This document shows, piece by piece, positions 19,900 to 31,333 of a stretch of 64,000 nucleotides of DNA. The DNA comes from Arenibacterium halophilum (GTDB taxonomy: Bacteria > Pseudomonadota > Alphaproteobacteria > Rhodobacterales > Rhodobacteraceae), in contig NZ_VCPC01000001.1 in NCBI RefSeq assembly GCF_005938225.1, positions 1,301,213 to 1,365,212 of the forward strand. The letters run 5' to 3'. The notes under the pieces are model-generated. The model was not told the origin of the DNA. It made no database searches and worked only from the letters and a program-made list of their open reading frames with translations. Position numbers and translations under genes: made by a program. Each line of letters starts with the position of its first letter. Position 1 is the stretch's first letter.

Positions 19900-19922
19900 C
19901 GCCCCGGCCGATGGCCGGGGCG
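19900..19922 (-). terminator. Strong terminator after rpmD
   Basis: A perfect 10-bp stem (cgccccggcc with ggccggggcg) has a 3-base loop. On the minus strand it is followed by ttttcgttttt, so this is a textbook intrinsic terminator 44 bp after the rpmD stop. It would separate rpmC-rpmD from the DUF1127-rplO-secY part. Confidence 0.85.
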
Positions 19923-19966
19923 CTCTCTGTCCCTCGCGCTGGGGGCTGGCCCCCCGTATCTCGCGA

Positions 19967-20155
19967 TTACTCTTTTTCTTCGATGATCTCGACCATATGC
20001 GAGATCGAAGCCACCATGCCGCGTACGCTGGGGGTATCTTCCAGCTCGCGGGTTTTGTGCATCTTGTTCAGGCCCAGGCCGATCAGCGTGGCACGCTGTT
20101 TGGCGGGGCGACGGATCGGCGAGCCGATCTGCTTCACAACGATAGTTTTCGCCAT
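19967..20155 (-). CDS. rpmD: 50S ribosomal protein L30
   Basis: This small large-subunit protein of 62 aa has the standard bacterial length. It begins [17 protein letters not shown] and contains the [18 protein letters not shown] core. It follows rpsE by 5 bp. The C-terminus ends in VEIIEEKE, slightly longer and more acidic than in enterobacteria. A strong hairpin terminator begins 44 bp beyond its stop, which makes it the last gene of the upstream transcript. Confidence 0.95.
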   Translation of the reverse strand: MAKTIVVKQIGSPIRRPAKQRATLIGLGLNKMHKTRELEDTPSVRGMVASISHMVEIIEEKE

Positions 20156-20160
20156 TTAAC

Positions 20161-20739
20161 TCAAGCCTCCTCGGCAACCTGGGCGCTTTCCTGCGGCGCG
20201 TCTTCACGCTTGGGCAGGATGTCGGCCACTTTCTTGCCACGACGCTGGGCAACCGAACGCGGCGAAGCTTCTTTCTTCAGCCCGTCGATGGTGGCGCGGA
20301 TCATGTTGTAGGGGTTCTGCGAGCCGATCGACTTGGACACAACGTCCTTGATGCCCAGCATTTCGAACACGGCACGCATCGGACCACCGGCGATGATACC
20401 GGTCCCTTCCGGCGCGGTGCGCATCACGACCTTGCCGGCACCGTGACGACCTTCCATGTCGTGGTGCAGCGTGCGGCCTTCGCGCAGCTGAACGCGGATC
20501 ATCTGGCGCTTGGCCTGCTCGGTCGCCTTGCGGATGGCTTCGGGCACCTCTTTGGCCTTGCCCTTGCCGAACCCAACGCGGCCCTTCTGGTCGCCAACGA
20601 CGACAAGCGCGGCAAAGCCGAAACGCTTACCACCTTTAACGGTTTTCGAAACCCGGTTGATTGCGACCAGGCGGTCGGCGAATTCAGGGGTTTCCTCACG
20701 GTCGCGGCGGTTGCCCCGACGGTTGTCTTCACGGGCCAT
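20161..20739 (-). CDS. rpsE: 30S ribosomal protein S5
   Basis: S5 shapes the decoding site and the mRNA entry helicase region. The 192 aa include the double-stranded RNA-binding domain ([20 protein letters not shown]) and the C-terminal domain with [16 protein letters not shown]. The N-terminus carries the Arg/Asp-rich [15 protein letters not shown] stretch and the C-terminus an acidic tail ([12 protein letters not shown]), both common in alphaproteobacterial S5. A 143-bp gap separates it from rplR, longer than other gaps in the run. Confidence 0.96.
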   Translation of the reverse strand: MAREDNRRGNRRDREETPEFADRLVAINRVSKTVKGGKRFGFAALVVVGDQKGRVGFGKGKAKEVPEAIRKATEQAKRQMIRVQLREGRTLHHDMEGRHGAGKVVMRTAPEGTGIIAGGPMRAVFEMLGIKDVVSKSIGSQNPYNMIRATIDGLKKEASPRSVAQRRGKKVADILPKREDAPQESAQVAEEA

Positions 20740-20882
20740 TTCGGGCTCCTTCAGCTTGGTGGCGCATCGGCGCCGGATGGGTCAATCCAGGTGGGCGACA
20801 GGCGCCCCCGGATCATCGAGACGGCACCGATGCGCCGTCTGCAGGGTTGGACGGGGCCGGCACATGGCCAGCCCCGAACCGT

Positions 20883-21242
20883 TTAGATTTTCAGACCGCC
20901 TTCGCGGGCTGCATCGGCCAGAGCCTTGACCTTGCCGTGGTACAGGAACCCACCGCGGTCGAAGTAGGCTTCTTCCACACCGGCCTGCTTGGCGCGCTCG
21001 GCAATTGCCGAACCCACTTTTGTCGCGGCTTCGATGTTGTTCTTGCCGACAATACCCAGCGTCTTTTCCAGCGACGAGGCCGAGGCGAGCGTCACGCCCT
21101 TCACATCGTCGATCAGCTGGACGCTGATGTTCTTGTTGCTGCGGTGAACGGTCAGACGAACCCGACCGGCATTCACCTTGCGAAGCTTGTTCCGGACGCG
21201 CAGGCGGCGCTTGAGGAACAGTTGTCTTTTGCTGTTTGCCAT
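20883..21242 (-). CDS. rplR: 50S ribosomal protein L18
   Basis: L18 binds 5S rRNA together with L5 and L25. The 119 aa begin [20 protein letters not shown] and carry the [18 protein letters not shown] core and the C-terminal [24 protein letters not shown], which is nearly invariant. It lies 11 bp after rplF in standard order. Confidence 0.97.
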   Translation of the reverse strand: MANSKRQLFLKRRLRVRNKLRKVNAGRVRLTVHRSNKNISVQLIDDVKGVTLASASSLEKTLGIVGKNNIEAATKVGSAIAERAKQAGVEEAYFDRGGFLYHGKVKALADAAREGGLKI

Positions 21243-21253
21243 CTGTTGCGTCC

Positions 21254-21787
21254 TTACTTCTTCTTGCCTTCCTTGCGGAAGATATACTCGTTCTTGTAAC
21301 GGATGCCTTTGCCCTTGTAGGGCTCGGGCTTCCGCCAGGCGCGGATGTTCGCCGCGACCTGACCAACGAGCTGCTCATCGATGCCTTCGACCACGATCTC
21401 GGTCTGCTTCGGCGCGGTCACCGTCACACCCTCGGGGGCAACGAAGTCCACGTCGTGCGACAGACCCAGGTTCAGCTTCAGCGAGTTGCCCTGAACGGTG
21501 GCACGATAACCCACACCGGTGATCTCAAGCTCTTTCTTGAAACCATCGGTCACGCCGGTCACCAGGTTGGCAACCATCGTGCGGCTCATGCCCCACTGCT
21601 GACGCGCGCGCTTGGATTTGCCGCGCGGGTCGATTTTCACCACGTTGTCGTCAACGGTGATCGTGACGTCGTCGGTCGCGGTGAAGCTGCGGGTGCCCTT
21701 GGGGCCCTTCACTTCGATGGTCTGGCCCGACACGCTGGCGCTGACGCCGCTGGGCAGGTCGACCGGCTTTTTCCCAATACGAGACAT
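21254..21787 (-). CDS. rplF: 50S ribosomal protein L6
   Basis: L6 is placed near the sarcin-ricin loop. The 177 aa start [15 protein letters not shown] and include two homologous halves, with [18 protein letters not shown] near 85 and the terminal [17 protein letters not shown] chose the ATG at 21787, the family start, 10 bp after the rpsH stop; a longer reading would overlap rpsH out of frame. Confidence 0.97.
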   Translation of the reverse strand: MSRIGKKPVDLPSGVSASVSGQTIEVKGPKGTRSFTATDDVTITVDDNVVKIDPRGKSKRARQQWGMSRTMVANLVTGVTDGFKKELEITGVGYRATVQGNSLKLNLGLSHDVDFVAPEGVTVTAPKQTEIVVEGIDEQLVGQVAANIRAWRKPEPYKGKGIRYKNEYIFRKEGKKK

Positions 21788-21797
21788 TGCGATCTCC

Positions 21798-22190
21798 TTA
21801 GAATACGGTGCAGAGCACTTCGCCGCCAACGTTGGCCGCGCGTGCGTTTGCATCCGACATCACGCCCTTGGGCGTCGACACGATCGACACGCCCAGACCC
21901 TGACGGACCTGCGGAATGTCGCTGACGCCCATGTACACGCGGCGACCCGGCTTCGAAACCCGCTTGATTTCGCGGATGACCGGAATGCCTTCGTAGTACT
22001 TCAGGCTGATTTCGATCGCGGGGTGACCATCGGCGCCCGTGACCTTTTCATAGCCGCGGATATAGCCTTCGTCCGCCAGCACATCCAGCACCCACGCCCG
22101 CAGCTTCGAGGCCGGGGTCATGACGGTGGATTTGCCGCGCAGCTGGCTGTTGCGGATACGGGTGAGCATGTCTGCGATAGGATCGTTCAT
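21798..22190 (-). CDS. rpsH: 30S ribosomal protein S8
   Basis: S8 binds the central domain of 16S rRNA and in Escherichia coli represses the spc operon by binding the rplE leader. The 130 aa begin [14 protein letters not shown] and end with the RNA-binding block [23 protein letters not shown]. Whether the same feedback control exists here is not visible. It lies 12 bp after rpsN. Confidence 0.97.
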   Translation of the reverse strand: MNDPIADMLTRIRNSQLRGKSTVMTPASKLRAWVLDVLADEGYIRGYEKVTGADGHPAIEISLKYYEGIPVIREIKRVSKPGRRVYMGVSDIPQVRQGLGVSIVSTPKGVMSDANARAANVGGEVLCTVF

Positions 22191-22202
22191 CTCTTGCCCT
22201 CC

Positions 22203-22508
22203 TTACCAGCTGGACTTGACCATGCCGGGAATCTGGCCTGCGGAACCAAGTTCACGCAGCGCGATCCGGCTGATCTTCAGTTTGCGATAATAGGCGTGCG
22301 GACGGCCGGTCAGCTGGCAGCGGTTGTGCAACCGGGTTGCCGAGCTGTTGCGGGGCAGCTTCGCCAGCTTCAGGGAAGCGCGGAACCGCTCTTCCATGGG
22401 CTTGCTCTCGTCGTTCACGATCGCTTTCAGCTCGGCACGCTTGGCGGCGTATTTCTCGACCAGGCGCTCGCGCTTCTTTTCGCGTTCGATCATTGCTTTC
22501 TTAGCCAT
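22203..22508 (-). CDS. rpsN: 30S ribosomal protein S14, zinc-free long form
   Basis: This protein of the small-subunit head has 101 aa, the long form that lacks the CxxC zinc site (compare about 61 aa for the zinc form). Diagnostic segments are [20 protein letters not shown] at the N-terminus and the terminal [21 protein letters not shown]. It stands between rplE and rpsH as usual. Confidence 0.97.
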   Translation of the reverse strand: MAKKAMIEREKKRERLVEKYAAKRAELKAIVNDESKPMEERFRASLKLAKLPRNSSATRLHNRCQLTGRPHAYYRKLKISRIALRELGSAGQIPGMVKSSW

Positions 22509-22529
22509 GTCTACTAATCCTTTCCGCGC

Positions 22530-23093
22530 TTACGAGTTGAAGGGCATGTTGAAAAGCTTCAACAGCGCCTTGGCTTCTGCGTCGGTGTTCGCCGTGGTGG
22601 CGATGACAATGTCCATACCCCAGACTTCGTCGACTTTGTCGAAGTTGATTTCCGGGAAAACGATGTGTTCCTTCAGGCCCATGGCATAGTTGCCACGGCC
22701 GTCGAACGATTTGCCCGAAACGCCGCGGAAGTCGCGGACGCGGGGCAGTGCCACCGTGATCAGACGATCGAGGAATTCGTACATGCGGTCGCCACGCAGC
22801 GTCACCTTGGCACCCAGCGGCATGTCTTCGCGAACGCGGAAACCGGCGATGGATTTCTTGGCCTTGGTGATGACGGCGCGCTGACCGGCGATGGCGGTCA
22901 GGTCTTCCTGAGCCGATTTCGCCTTCTTGCTGTCACGCACGGCTTCGGCGCCAGCGCCGATGTTCAGAACGATCTTGTCCAGACGCGGGATCTGCATGTC
23001 GTTCTTGTAGCCGAATTCTTCCTTCATCGCGGCACGGATCGTGTCGTTGAAGGCGGCCTTCAGGCGCGGGGTGTACTTGGCAGTATCAAGCAT
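22530..23093 (-). CDS. rplE: 50S ribosomal protein L5
   Basis: L5 contacts 5S rRNA and the P-site tRNA. The 187 aa are standard. Marks are [16 protein letters not shown] near 40 and [17 protein letters not shown] near 85, with [17 protein letters not shown] near 150. Its start overlaps the last codons of rplX by 8 bp, so translation is probably coupled. Confidence 0.97.
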   Translation of the reverse strand: MLDTAKYTPRLKAAFNDTIRAAMKEEFGYKNDMQIPRLDKIVLNIGAGAEAVRDSKKAKSAQEDLTAIAGQRAVITKAKKSIAGFRVREDMPLGAKVTLRGDRMYEFLDRLITVALPRVRDFRGVSGKSFDGRGNYAMGLKEHIVFPEINFDKVDEVWGMDIVIATTANTDAEAKALLKLFNMPFNS

Positions 23094-23397
23094 CGATCAC
23101 GTCCCCCGTGGTCTTAGCAAAACGCACTTTCTTGTCGCCTTCGATCTTGAAACCGACGCGGGTCGGTTTGCCGTTGGCGTCGATCAGGGCCAGGTTGCTC
23201 AGGTCGATCGGCATGGCCTTGGGCAGGCGGCCGCCCTGGCTGGTCTGGCTTTGACGGGTGGCGCGGATGGCGATGTTGATCCCGTCTACCACGGCCTTGT
23301 TGGCCTTGGGGTCGACGCTGGCGATCGTGCCTTCCTTGCCCTTGTCCTTGCCGGCAAGAACGATGACCTTGTCACCTTTGCGGAGTTTCGCGGCCAT
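23086..23397 (-). CDS. rplX: 50S ribosomal protein L24
   Basis: L24 initiates large-subunit assembly near the exit tunnel. The 103 aa carry the KOW motif [21 protein letters not shown] at the N-terminus and [19 protein letters not shown] in the middle. It overlaps the rplN stop by one base and the rplE start by 8 bp. Confidence 0.97.
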   Translation of the reverse strand: MAAKLRKGDKVIVLAGKDKGKEGTIASVDPKANKAVVDGINIAIRATRQSQTSQGGRLPKAMPIDLSNLALIDANGKPTRVGFKIEGDKKVRFAKTTGDVIDA

Positions 23398-23765
23398 TAC
23401 AGCACCTCCGGAGCAAGCGAGATGATTTTCATGAAGTTCTTGGCGCGCAACTCGCGAACCACCGGCCCGAAGATACGGGTGCCGACCGGCTCGTTGTTGT
23501 TGTTCAGGATGACAGCCGCGTTCCGGTCGAAGCGGATGGCGGTGCCGTCGTCACGACGAACTTCTTTTGCGGTGCGCACGACGACGGCCTTGCGGACGTC
23601 ACCTTTCTTCACGCGGCCGCGCGGGATGGCTTCCTTGACCGAGACGACGATGATGTCGCCAACGGACGCATACTTGCGCTTGGAACCACCCAGGACCTTG
23701 ATGCACTGAACACGGCGAGCGCCGCTGTTGTCAGCAACATCCAGATTGGTCTGCATCTGGATCAT
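23397..23765 (-). CDS. rplN: 50S ribosomal protein L14
   Basis: L14 lies at the subunit interface and binds the RsfS silencing factor in other bacteria. The 122 aa begin [20 protein letters not shown] and end ARNSR-like with [19 protein letters not shown], the standard C-terminus. It follows rpsQ after 69 bp. Confidence 0.97.
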   Translation of the reverse strand: MIQMQTNLDVADNSGARRVQCIKVLGGSKRKYASVGDIIVVSVKEAIPRGRVKKGDVRKAVVVRTAKEVRRDDGTAIRFDRNAAVILNNNNEPVGTRIFGPVVRELRAKNFMKIISLAPEVL

Positions 23766-23834
23766 ATGGTGTCTCCCGACCTTTGGGGGGCCTTGCGGGC
23801 CTTACCCCCAGGGTTTCGATTAAACTGTTGGCGC

Positions 23835-24080
23835 TTACGCCTCGGTGGTTTCCGAGGTCAGCACTTCCCAGCGTTTGGTCTTCGATTTGGGCGCGCATTC
23901 GATGATGCGCACGGTGTCACCCACCTTGAAGCTGTTGGCCTCGTCATGGGCACGGTACTTCTTGGATTTACGGATGGTCTTCTTCAGAACCGGATGGGTG
24001 AAACGACGTTCCACCAGAACGGTCACGGTCTGGGCGTTGGCGTCGCTGGTCACGGTGCCTTGCAGGATACGTTTGGGCAT
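23835..24080 (-). CDS. rpsQ: 30S ribosomal protein S17
   Basis: S17 is a primary 16S rRNA-binding protein with an OB fold. The 81 aa begin [21 protein letters not shown] and contain [17 protein letters not shown] and the [14 protein letters not shown] turn. It follows rpmC after 12 bp; together these two are the only S10-operon genes next to the spc genes here. Confidence 0.97.
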   Translation of the reverse strand: MPKRILQGTVTSDANAQTVTVLVERRFTHPVLKKTIRKSKKYRAHDEANSFKVGDTVRIIECAPKSKTKRWEVLTSETTEA

Positions 24081-24092
24081 CTTTCGGGCTCC

Positions 24093-24299
24093 TTATTCCG
24101 ACGCAGCCGCCGAGGCGGCCTTTTCGTTCAGCACGGTCAGAACCCGTGCCGCGTTGCGACGCGCAACCTTGATTCGCGCTGCATTCTCCAGCTGGCCAGT
24201 GGCCTGCTGAAAGCGCAGGTTGAAGCTTTCTTTTTTCAGATTGGCCAGCTCTTCACGAAGCTGATCCGGCGTCTTGTCACGCAGTTCCTTGGCGTTCAT
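24093..24299 (-). CDS. rpmC: 50S ribosomal protein L29
   Basis: L29 sits at the tunnel exit and helps bind SRP and trigger factor. The 68 aa begin [18 protein letters not shown], with [17 protein letters not shown] in the middle; the tail is Ala-rich. I chose the ATG at 24299, the family start. It is the first gene of this ribosomal run: rplP and rpsC, which usually precede it, are absent, and an OmpA-type gene with its terminator comes next upstream. A promoter must therefore lie in 24300-24480; ttgctt and tagtgg on the minus strand with 17-bp spacing near 24380-24410 are weak candidates. Confidence 0.95.
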   Translation of the reverse strand: MNAKELRDKTPDQLREELANLKKESFNLRFQQATGQLENAARIKVARRNAARVLTVLNEKAASAAASE

Positions 24300-24481
24300 C
24301 GCCTTCGTCCTTTCCACATCACCGGAGAGCCCCCAAAGGGTCACCCTGAGTCCGATGGAGTTCATGATGAGCGGCTCCACTACTCTGACGCCGCCCGCAA
24401 AGCAACCCCTGATCGGGCCATCCTAAGGGGAATCCCCCATCAATGGCGCGCGGGCCGGGATTTTTGGCCCTGAAACGCAAA

Positions 24482-24505
24482 TCCCCGGGCGCGATGGCCC
24501 GGGGA
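24482..24505 (-). terminator. Terminator hairpin after the OmpA-domain lipoprotein gene
   Basis: A perfect 9-bp stem tccccgggc / gcccgggga with a 6-base loop lies 30 bp beyond the stop at 24535. On the minus strand it is followed by tttgcgttt. It insulates the rpmC operon from the lipoprotein gene. Confidence 0.7.
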
Positions 24506-24534
24506 AACGCGGTTAACAGCCCTTCTGCCGGCAA

Positions 24535-25191
24535 TCAGCGGTTGGGAAGAATCACGATCTCGACCCGGCGATTCTGTGCCCGGCCCTCGGGCGTCAGGTT
24601 CGACGCGACGGGCGTGTTTTCCCCCTGCCCGATCGTCATGATGCGGCTGGGCGACGTGCCCGAGTTCATCAGCACGGTCGCCACGGCCAGCGCGCGGCGT
24701 TCTGACAGGTCCTGGTTATAGGCGGCCTCGCCGGTGTTGTCGGTATGGCCCACCACCTGCACGGTAGAGTTGGGATAGGATTGCAGGCTTTGCGACACGG
24801 CGCGCAGGTCCGGCGTCAGCGCGGGGCTGACGGTAAAGCTGTCGGTCGCGAACAGGATGTCCTGCGGCAGGGTCACGATCAGCCGGTCGCCGGTGTTGGT
24901 GATGCGCACCCGGTCGTTGCCCATGCTGGCGCGCAGCTCGGCCTCTTGCTTGTCAAGCTCGGTGCCGACAAGGCCGCCCGCCACGCCGCCCAGCACGGCG
25001 CCCGCAACGGTCGCCTTGGTGTCGCCGCCGGTCAGGTTACCGACCACGGCGCCAAGGCCTGCGCCCAGCAGGACACCCTGATTGCGGTTGCGGTTTGGAT
25101 CCGCCGGATCGCCCAGCATCCCCGGATCGGTGCAGGCCCCAAGGGTCAGCATGCCCGCGACAGCGGCAATGGTTGCTTTGGTGAATGTCAT
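24535..25191 (-). CDS. OmpA-domain lipoprotein with glycine zipper
   Basis: This 218 aa outer-membrane lipoprotein resembles the YiaD/Pal-like group. The signal peptide ends in the lipobox LGAC near residue 20. Residues 40-75 are a glycine zipper (GAGLGAVVGNLTGG ... GGVAGGLVG) that may insert in the membrane. The C-terminal OmpA domain binds peptidoglycan: VVGHTDNTGEAAYN and LSERRALAV are the conserved contact segments, and QNRRVEI is near the end. I chose the ATG at 25191 because it gives the best signal peptide. Its physiological role is not evident. Confidence 0.88.
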   Translation of the reverse strand: MTFTKATIAAVAGMLTLGACTDPGMLGDPADPNRNRNQGVLLGAGLGAVVGNLTGGDTKATVAGAVLGGVAGGLVGTELDKQEAELRASMGNDRVRITNTGDRLIVTLPQDILFATDSFTVSPALTPDLRAVSQSLQSYPNSTVQVVGHTDNTGEAAYNQDLSERRALAVATVLMNSGTSPSRIMTIGQGENTPVASNLTPEGRAQNRRVEIVILPNR

Positions 25192-25314
25192 GTCGAAACC
25201 TGTTCGTTGCATCGCCCGAAGCCCGGGCTTTGCCGCGTGATACCACCGCCGCGCGCCGCGGCGCAGCCTTTATCGCGCGCAATCGGCGGCAAATCGCCGG
25301 AACGTGATCGCGCG

Positions 25315-26175
25315 CTAAGCGTCGGCGCGGGTATCCTCGCGGGCCGACTCCCACGCCAGCAGCGCCCGTTTCACCGGCAACCCCCAGTGATAGCCACCCA
25401 AGGCGCCGGATTTCCGCAGCGCCCGGTGGCACGGAATAAGCCAGCTGATCGGGTTGCGCCCCACCGCCGTGCCCACCGCGCGCACCGCCTTGGGATGGCC
25501 GATGGCGCCCGCGATTTCCGAATAGGTCGTCACATGCCCCGAAGGGATCGCCAGCAGCGCCTCCCACACCTTGATCTGGAACGGCGCACCGATCAGGAAC
25601 AGCGGCGCGCGCTCCAGCGCGCCCTCACCCGCACCAAAGGCGGTCAGGACCCAAGGCCGCAGCATCATCGGGTCTTCGACATAGTCGGCCTTGGGCCAGC
25701 GCGCGGTCAGATCTTCCATCGTCGCCTCGGCGGTGGTTTCCGCCGCAAAGCCGATGCCGCAGATGCCGCGCTTGGTGCCCATCACCAGCGCGGGGCCAAA
25801 CGGGCTCTCGAACCAGCCCCAGTATATCGTCAGCCCTCCGCCGCCCTTGGCGAAGTCTCCGGGGCTCATCGCCTCCCACCGCAGGAACAGATCGTGCAGC
25901 CGCCCTGACCCTGACAGCCCCGTCGCAAGCGATGTCTCGAGCGTGGTAAACCGCTCGGCCAGCAGCGCCTTGGCATGGCCCAGCGTCAGGTATTGTTGAT
26001 ACCGCTTGGGCGACACTCCGACCCAGGCCGAGAACAGGCGCTGAAAATGCGCCGGGCTCATGTCCATCCGCGCGGCCAATTCGTCCAGTGTCAGGTTGCC
26101 GCCTGCGTCGATCTCGTCCAACGCGCGGCGCATGACATGATAATGATAGCCGTCTTCCGTGGTCTGAATGTTCAT
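25315..26175 (-). CDS. AraC-type HTH fused to methylated-DNA-protein cysteine methyltransferase (Ada-like)
   Basis: This 286 aa protein combines an AraC-type helix-turn-helix at residues about 10-110 (LTLDELAARMDMSPAHFQRLF) with an O6-alkylguanine-DNA alkyltransferase domain at about 120-280. The acceptor Cys is in IPCHRAL, and the recognition helix has AVRAVGTAVGRNP. It lacks the N-terminal zinc-Cys methylphosphotriester domain of full Ada, so it repairs O6-methylguanine but probably senses damage differently. It is divergent from nth, another DNA-repair gene; the start at 26175 follows an aggag site. Confidence 0.92.
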   Translation of the reverse strand: MNIQTTEDGYHYHVMRRALDEIDAGGNLTLDELAARMDMSPAHFQRLFSAWVGVSPKRYQQYLTLGHAKALLAERFTTLETSLATGLSGSGRLHDLFLRWEAMSPGDFAKGGGGLTIYWGWFESPFGPALVMGTKRGICGIGFAAETTAEATMEDLTARWPKADYVEDPMMLRPWVLTAFGAGEGALERAPLFLIGAPFQIKVWEALLAIPSGHVTTYSEIAGAIGHPKAVRAVGTAVGRNPISWLIPCHRALRKSGALGGYHWGLPVKRALLAWESAREDTRADA

Positions 26176-26294
26176 CGCCGGGGTCTCCTTTCTACGCAAG
26201 ATAGCGCGCCCGCCCCCGCCCCTGCGACCCGTTTCATGAGCAAAGGCGCATTTCCCGTTGCGGCGCGACCTGCGCCACGGCATTAAGGCCCGCG

Positions 26295-26939
26295 ATGGCA
26301 AAACAGCTAAATTACCACACGATCCGCGAGATCTTTACCCGCTTTCACGCAGCCGAACCCGAACCCAAGGGCGAGCTGGACCATGTGAACGCCTATACGC
26401 TTGTCGTGGCCGTGGCGCTTTCGGCGCAGGCAACGGATGCGGGCGTGAACCGCGCGACGGCAGAATTGTTCAAGATCGCCGATACACCGCAAAAAATGCT
26501 CGACCTTGGGCTCGAGGGTCTGACCGAGCACATCAAGACGATCGGCCTGTTCCGCCAGAAGGCCAAGAACGTCATCAAGCTGTCGCAGATCCTGGTCGAT
26601 GACTATGGCGGAGAGGTGCCCAATTCCCGCGCTGCGCTGCAATCGCTGCCCGGCGTCGGGCGCAAGACGGCGAACGTGGTGCTGAACATGTGGTGGCAGC
26701 AGCCGTCGCAGGCGGTGGATACGCATATCTTTCGCCTTGGCAACCGCTCGGGCATCGCGCCGGGCAAGACGGTCGAGGCGGTGGAACGCGCTATCGAAGA
26801 CAATATTCCCGCCGATTTCCAGCTGCACGCGCATCACTGGATGATCCTTCACGGGCGTTATACCTGCGTGGCGCGCAAACCTAAATGCCCCGCCTGCCTG
26901 ATCAAAGACCTGTGCCAATTCGAGGAAAAGACCCTATGA
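26295..26939 (+). CDS. nth: Endonuclease III
   Basis: This is a DNA glycosylase/AP lyase of base-excision repair for oxidised pyrimidines. The 214 aa include the helix-hairpin-helix LPGVGRKTANVVL with the catalytic Lys, the catalytic Asp in VDTHIFRL, and the C-terminal 4Fe-4S cluster with Cys spacing C-x6-C-x2-C-x5-C. Its TGA overlaps the start of the kinase gene (ATGA). It lies divergently from the Ada-like gene. Confidence 0.96.
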   Translation: MAKQLNYHTIREIFTRFHAAEPEPKGELDHVNAYTLVVAVALSAQATDAGVNRATAELFKIADTPQKMLDLGLEGLTEHIKTIGLFRQKAKNVIKLSQILVDDYGGEVPNSRAALQSLPGVGRKTANVVLNMWWQQPSQAVDTHIFRLGNRSGIAPGKTVEAVERAIEDNIPADFQLHAHHWMILHGRYTCVARKPKCPACLIKDLCQFEEKTL

Positions 26940-27925
26940 AACCCTATGATCTGGTCGGAATCGGCAATGCCGTTGTCGATGTGATTTCCCAGGCCGACGA
27001 CAGCTTTCTCGACCATATGGGCATCGAGAAAGGCATCATGCAGCTGATCGAGCGCGACCGCGCCGAGGTGCTTTACGCCGCCATGCAAACGCGGGTCCAG
27101 ACACCGGGCGGATCGGTCGCCAATACCATCGCGGGCGCCGGGGCACTGGGGCTGGACACCGCATTTATCGGGCGCGTGAATGACGACGCGCTGGGGCGGT
27201 TCTATGCCGACGCGATGAACGACAACGGCATCGACTTCGTGAACCCGCCGGTGGCGGGCGGGGCGCTGCCGACTTCACGCTCGATGATCTTTGTCGCGCC
27301 CGATGGCGAACGCTCGATGAACACCTACCTCGGGATTTCGTCAGAGCTCGATTCCGGGGACGTCCCGAACGAGGTGGCAGGCCGCGCGGCGATCATGTTC
27401 CTCGAAGGCTACCTGTTCGACAAGGACAAGGGAAAAGCTGCGTTCCTCGAAGCCGCGCGCGACTGCCGCGCCAATGGCGGCAAGACCGGCATCGCGATCT
27501 CTGATCCTTTCTGCGTCGAACGCCACCGCGCCGATTTCCTGTCGCTGATCGAACACGACCTGGACTTCGTAATCGGCAATGCCGCCGAGATCCGCTCGCT
27601 GTTTGAAACCGACGACACGGAAGAGGCGATTGCCAAGACCGCCGCAATCTGCCCGCTGGTGGTCTGCACCCGCTCGGGCGATGGGGTGACGGTTGTGGCA
27701 GGTGACACCCGAATCGACGTGGATGTGACCGAAGTCGTGCCGGTGGATGCCACCGGCGCGGGCGACCAGTTCGCCGCCGGGTTCCTGTTCGGCATGGCCC
27801 GCGGGCTGGATCTGGAAACCTGCGCGCGCATCGGCTGCGCTTGCGCGGGCGAGGTGATTTCGCACATCGGCCCCCGCCCCGAGGCCGACATGCCTCAGTT
27901 GCTGCGCGACGCCGGGCTGCTGTAA
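26936..27925 (+). CDS. PfkB-family sugar kinase, adenosine-kinase-like
   Basis: This 329 aa ribokinase-type kinase shows the N-terminal GIGNAVVDV, the sugar-binding PGGSVANTIAG near 58-68 and the C-terminal catalytic signature DATGAGDQFAAGF with the base Asp. The KGIMQLIERD stretch and overall pattern resemble bacterial adenosine kinases more than fructokinases, but the substrate cannot be fixed from sequence reading. The ATG at 26936 overlaps the nth stop, and its own TAA overlaps the next ATG by one base. Confidence 0.88.
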   Translation: MKPYDLVGIGNAVVDVISQADDSFLDHMGIEKGIMQLIERDRAEVLYAAMQTRVQTPGGSVANTIAGAGALGLDTAFIGRVNDDALGRFYADAMNDNGIDFVNPPVAGGALPTSRSMIFVAPDGERSMNTYLGISSELDSGDVPNEVAGRAAIMFLEGYLFDKDKGKAAFLEAARDCRANGGKTGIAISDPFCVERHRADFLSLIEHDLDFVIGNAAEIRSLFETDDTEEAIAKTAAICPLVVCTRSGDGVTVVAGDTRIDVDVTEVVPVDATGAGDQFAAGFLFGMARGLDLETCARIGCACAGEVISHIGPRPEADMPQLLRDAGLL

Positions 27926-28530
27926 TGGCGCTGGAGCCGGGGTTTCACGCTGTCCCACCCGGGCATCTGGCAACTGTCGTCACGGATCTGGAGATGACCG
28001 CGCCCCCCGCGCGAGGCGCGACAGTGGCTCTGCCTGACGGGATCGATCTGGCGCGCGTGCGCCGCCCCGATGTCGTCTGGTACAGGGAACTGTTCAGCCG
28101 GGTGGGTGGGCAGGACTGGCTCTGGGTGTCGCGGCTGAAGATGCCGCAGCCGGACCTTGCCGCGATTCTGGGCGATGAGAATGTCGAGGTCTACGTCCTG
28201 CGCCAAGGCGATCTGGCGGTGGCCTTGCTCGAGCTGGATTTCCGCGAATCCGGCGCCTGCGAAATCGCATTCTTCGGAGTAGCGCCCGATTTGACGGGGA
28301 CCACGGCCGGCCGGTTTCTGATGAGCCATGCGATTGACACGGCTTTCGCCCACGACGGCATGGCGCGGCTGCATCTGCACACCTGCACGATGGATCATCC
28401 CCGCGCGCTGGCCTTCTATCGCCGCAGCGGGTTCACCCCCTGGCGGCAACGGGTCGAGGTGCTGCCCGATCCGCGCCTGACCGGCGATCTTCCGACAGAT
28501 GCCGGGCCGCATATGCCGGTCTTTGCGTGA
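27925..28530 (+). CDS. GNAT family N-acetyltransferase
   Basis: This 201 aa GNAT-fold protein begins at TAATG with the kinase gene. The acetyl-CoA-binding region is around VAPDLTGTTAGRFLM near residue 115, where the usual R/Q-x-x-G-x-G/A is replaced by DLTGTTAG. The C-terminal HTCTMDHPRALAFYRRSGFTPW is a typical GNAT beta6-7 segment. The substrate is unknown. It is the third gene of the nth-kinase-acetyltransferase run. Confidence 0.85.
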   Translation: MALEPGFHAVPPGHLATVVTDLEMTAPPARGATVALPDGIDLARVRRPDVVWYRELFSRVGGQDWLWVSRLKMPQPDLAAILGDENVEVYVLRQGDLAVALLELDFRESGACEIAFFGVAPDLTGTTAGRFLMSHAIDTAFAHDGMARLHLHTCTMDHPRALAFYRRSGFTPWRQRVEVLPDPRLTGDLPTDAGPHMPVFA

Positions 28531-28617
28531 CCTAAGCCGCAGCGGGCGCCGGGGCTGCGGTTGGGATTCGCGTATTCTTGCCGAAAAGAAACAGGGACGC
28601 GGGGATCAGAGCAGGCG

Positions 28618-29109
28618 TCAGAGCTGCGCAAGCGCGGGGGTGAATTCGGCCAGCACCCGTTCGTACACCTCGCGTTTGAAGGGGACGATATTGGCGACGA
28701 GGTCGGCGTGGGGCAGCCATTGCCATTCCGAGAATTCCGGATGCTCGGTGTTGATGTTCACGTCGGCATCTTCGCCTGTGAAGCGCATCAGCACCCATTT
28801 CTGCTCCTGCCCGCGAAAGCGGCCTTTCCAGATGTTTGGCACCAGGTCGTGCGGCAGGTCATAGGTTAGCCAGGCTTCGGTCTCGGCGACGATTTTCACC
28901 TTGTCGGGGGTCAGACCGGTTTCTTCGCCCAGCTCGCGCAGCGCCGCCTGTACCGGGGTTTCGCCCGCGTCGATGCCGCCCTGGGGCATCTGCCAGGCGT
29001 CGGTGTCGCGGTCGCGGCGCTGACCGACGAAGATCGCGCCCTCGGCGTTGGCCAGCATCACGCCGACGCAGGGGCGGTAGGGCAATTGGGCAATCTGCTC
29101 GGGCGTCAT
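28618..29109 (-). CDS. rppH: RNA pyrophosphohydrolase RppH (Nudix)
   Basis: RppH removes pyrophosphate from the 5' end of mRNA and starts decay. The 163 aa match Rpp[22 protein letters not shown] at the N-terminus, and the WQMPQGGID segment leading into the Nudix box [17 protein letters not shown] followed by GEETGL. Residues further on (LTYDLP and KWVLMRF) are typical of RppH rather than MutT. I chose the ATG at 29109 with aaaggt upstream; a GTG 9 bases earlier is also possible. Confidence 0.93.
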   Translation of the reverse strand: MTPEQIAQLPYRPCVGVMLANAEGAIFVGQRRDRDTDAWQMPQGGIDAGETPVQAALRELGEETGLTPDKVKIVAETEAWLTYDLPHDLVPNIWKGRFRGQEQKWVLMRFTGEDADVNINTEHPEFSEWQWLPHADLVANIVPFKREVYERVLAEFTPALAQL

Positions 29110-29193
29110 GTCGGGCACCTTTCATGGAAACGCGCGCCCGTGGTGCCGCAAGCGGCGCGCGCAATCAACCCCGTTACGCGGCGTTTCAGGTGA

Positions 29194-31272
<2,079 letters not shown>

Positions 31273-31333
31273 TCAGGTTCCCGAGATTGTCGCGTGATTG
31301 GCAAGAATCTGCCAACTGCGCCAAGACCCTCTA

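Noticed and set aside
28531-28617. Small gene between the GNAT gene and rppH
   Set aside because: No open frame has a start with a ribosome site, and the stretch is only 87 bp.
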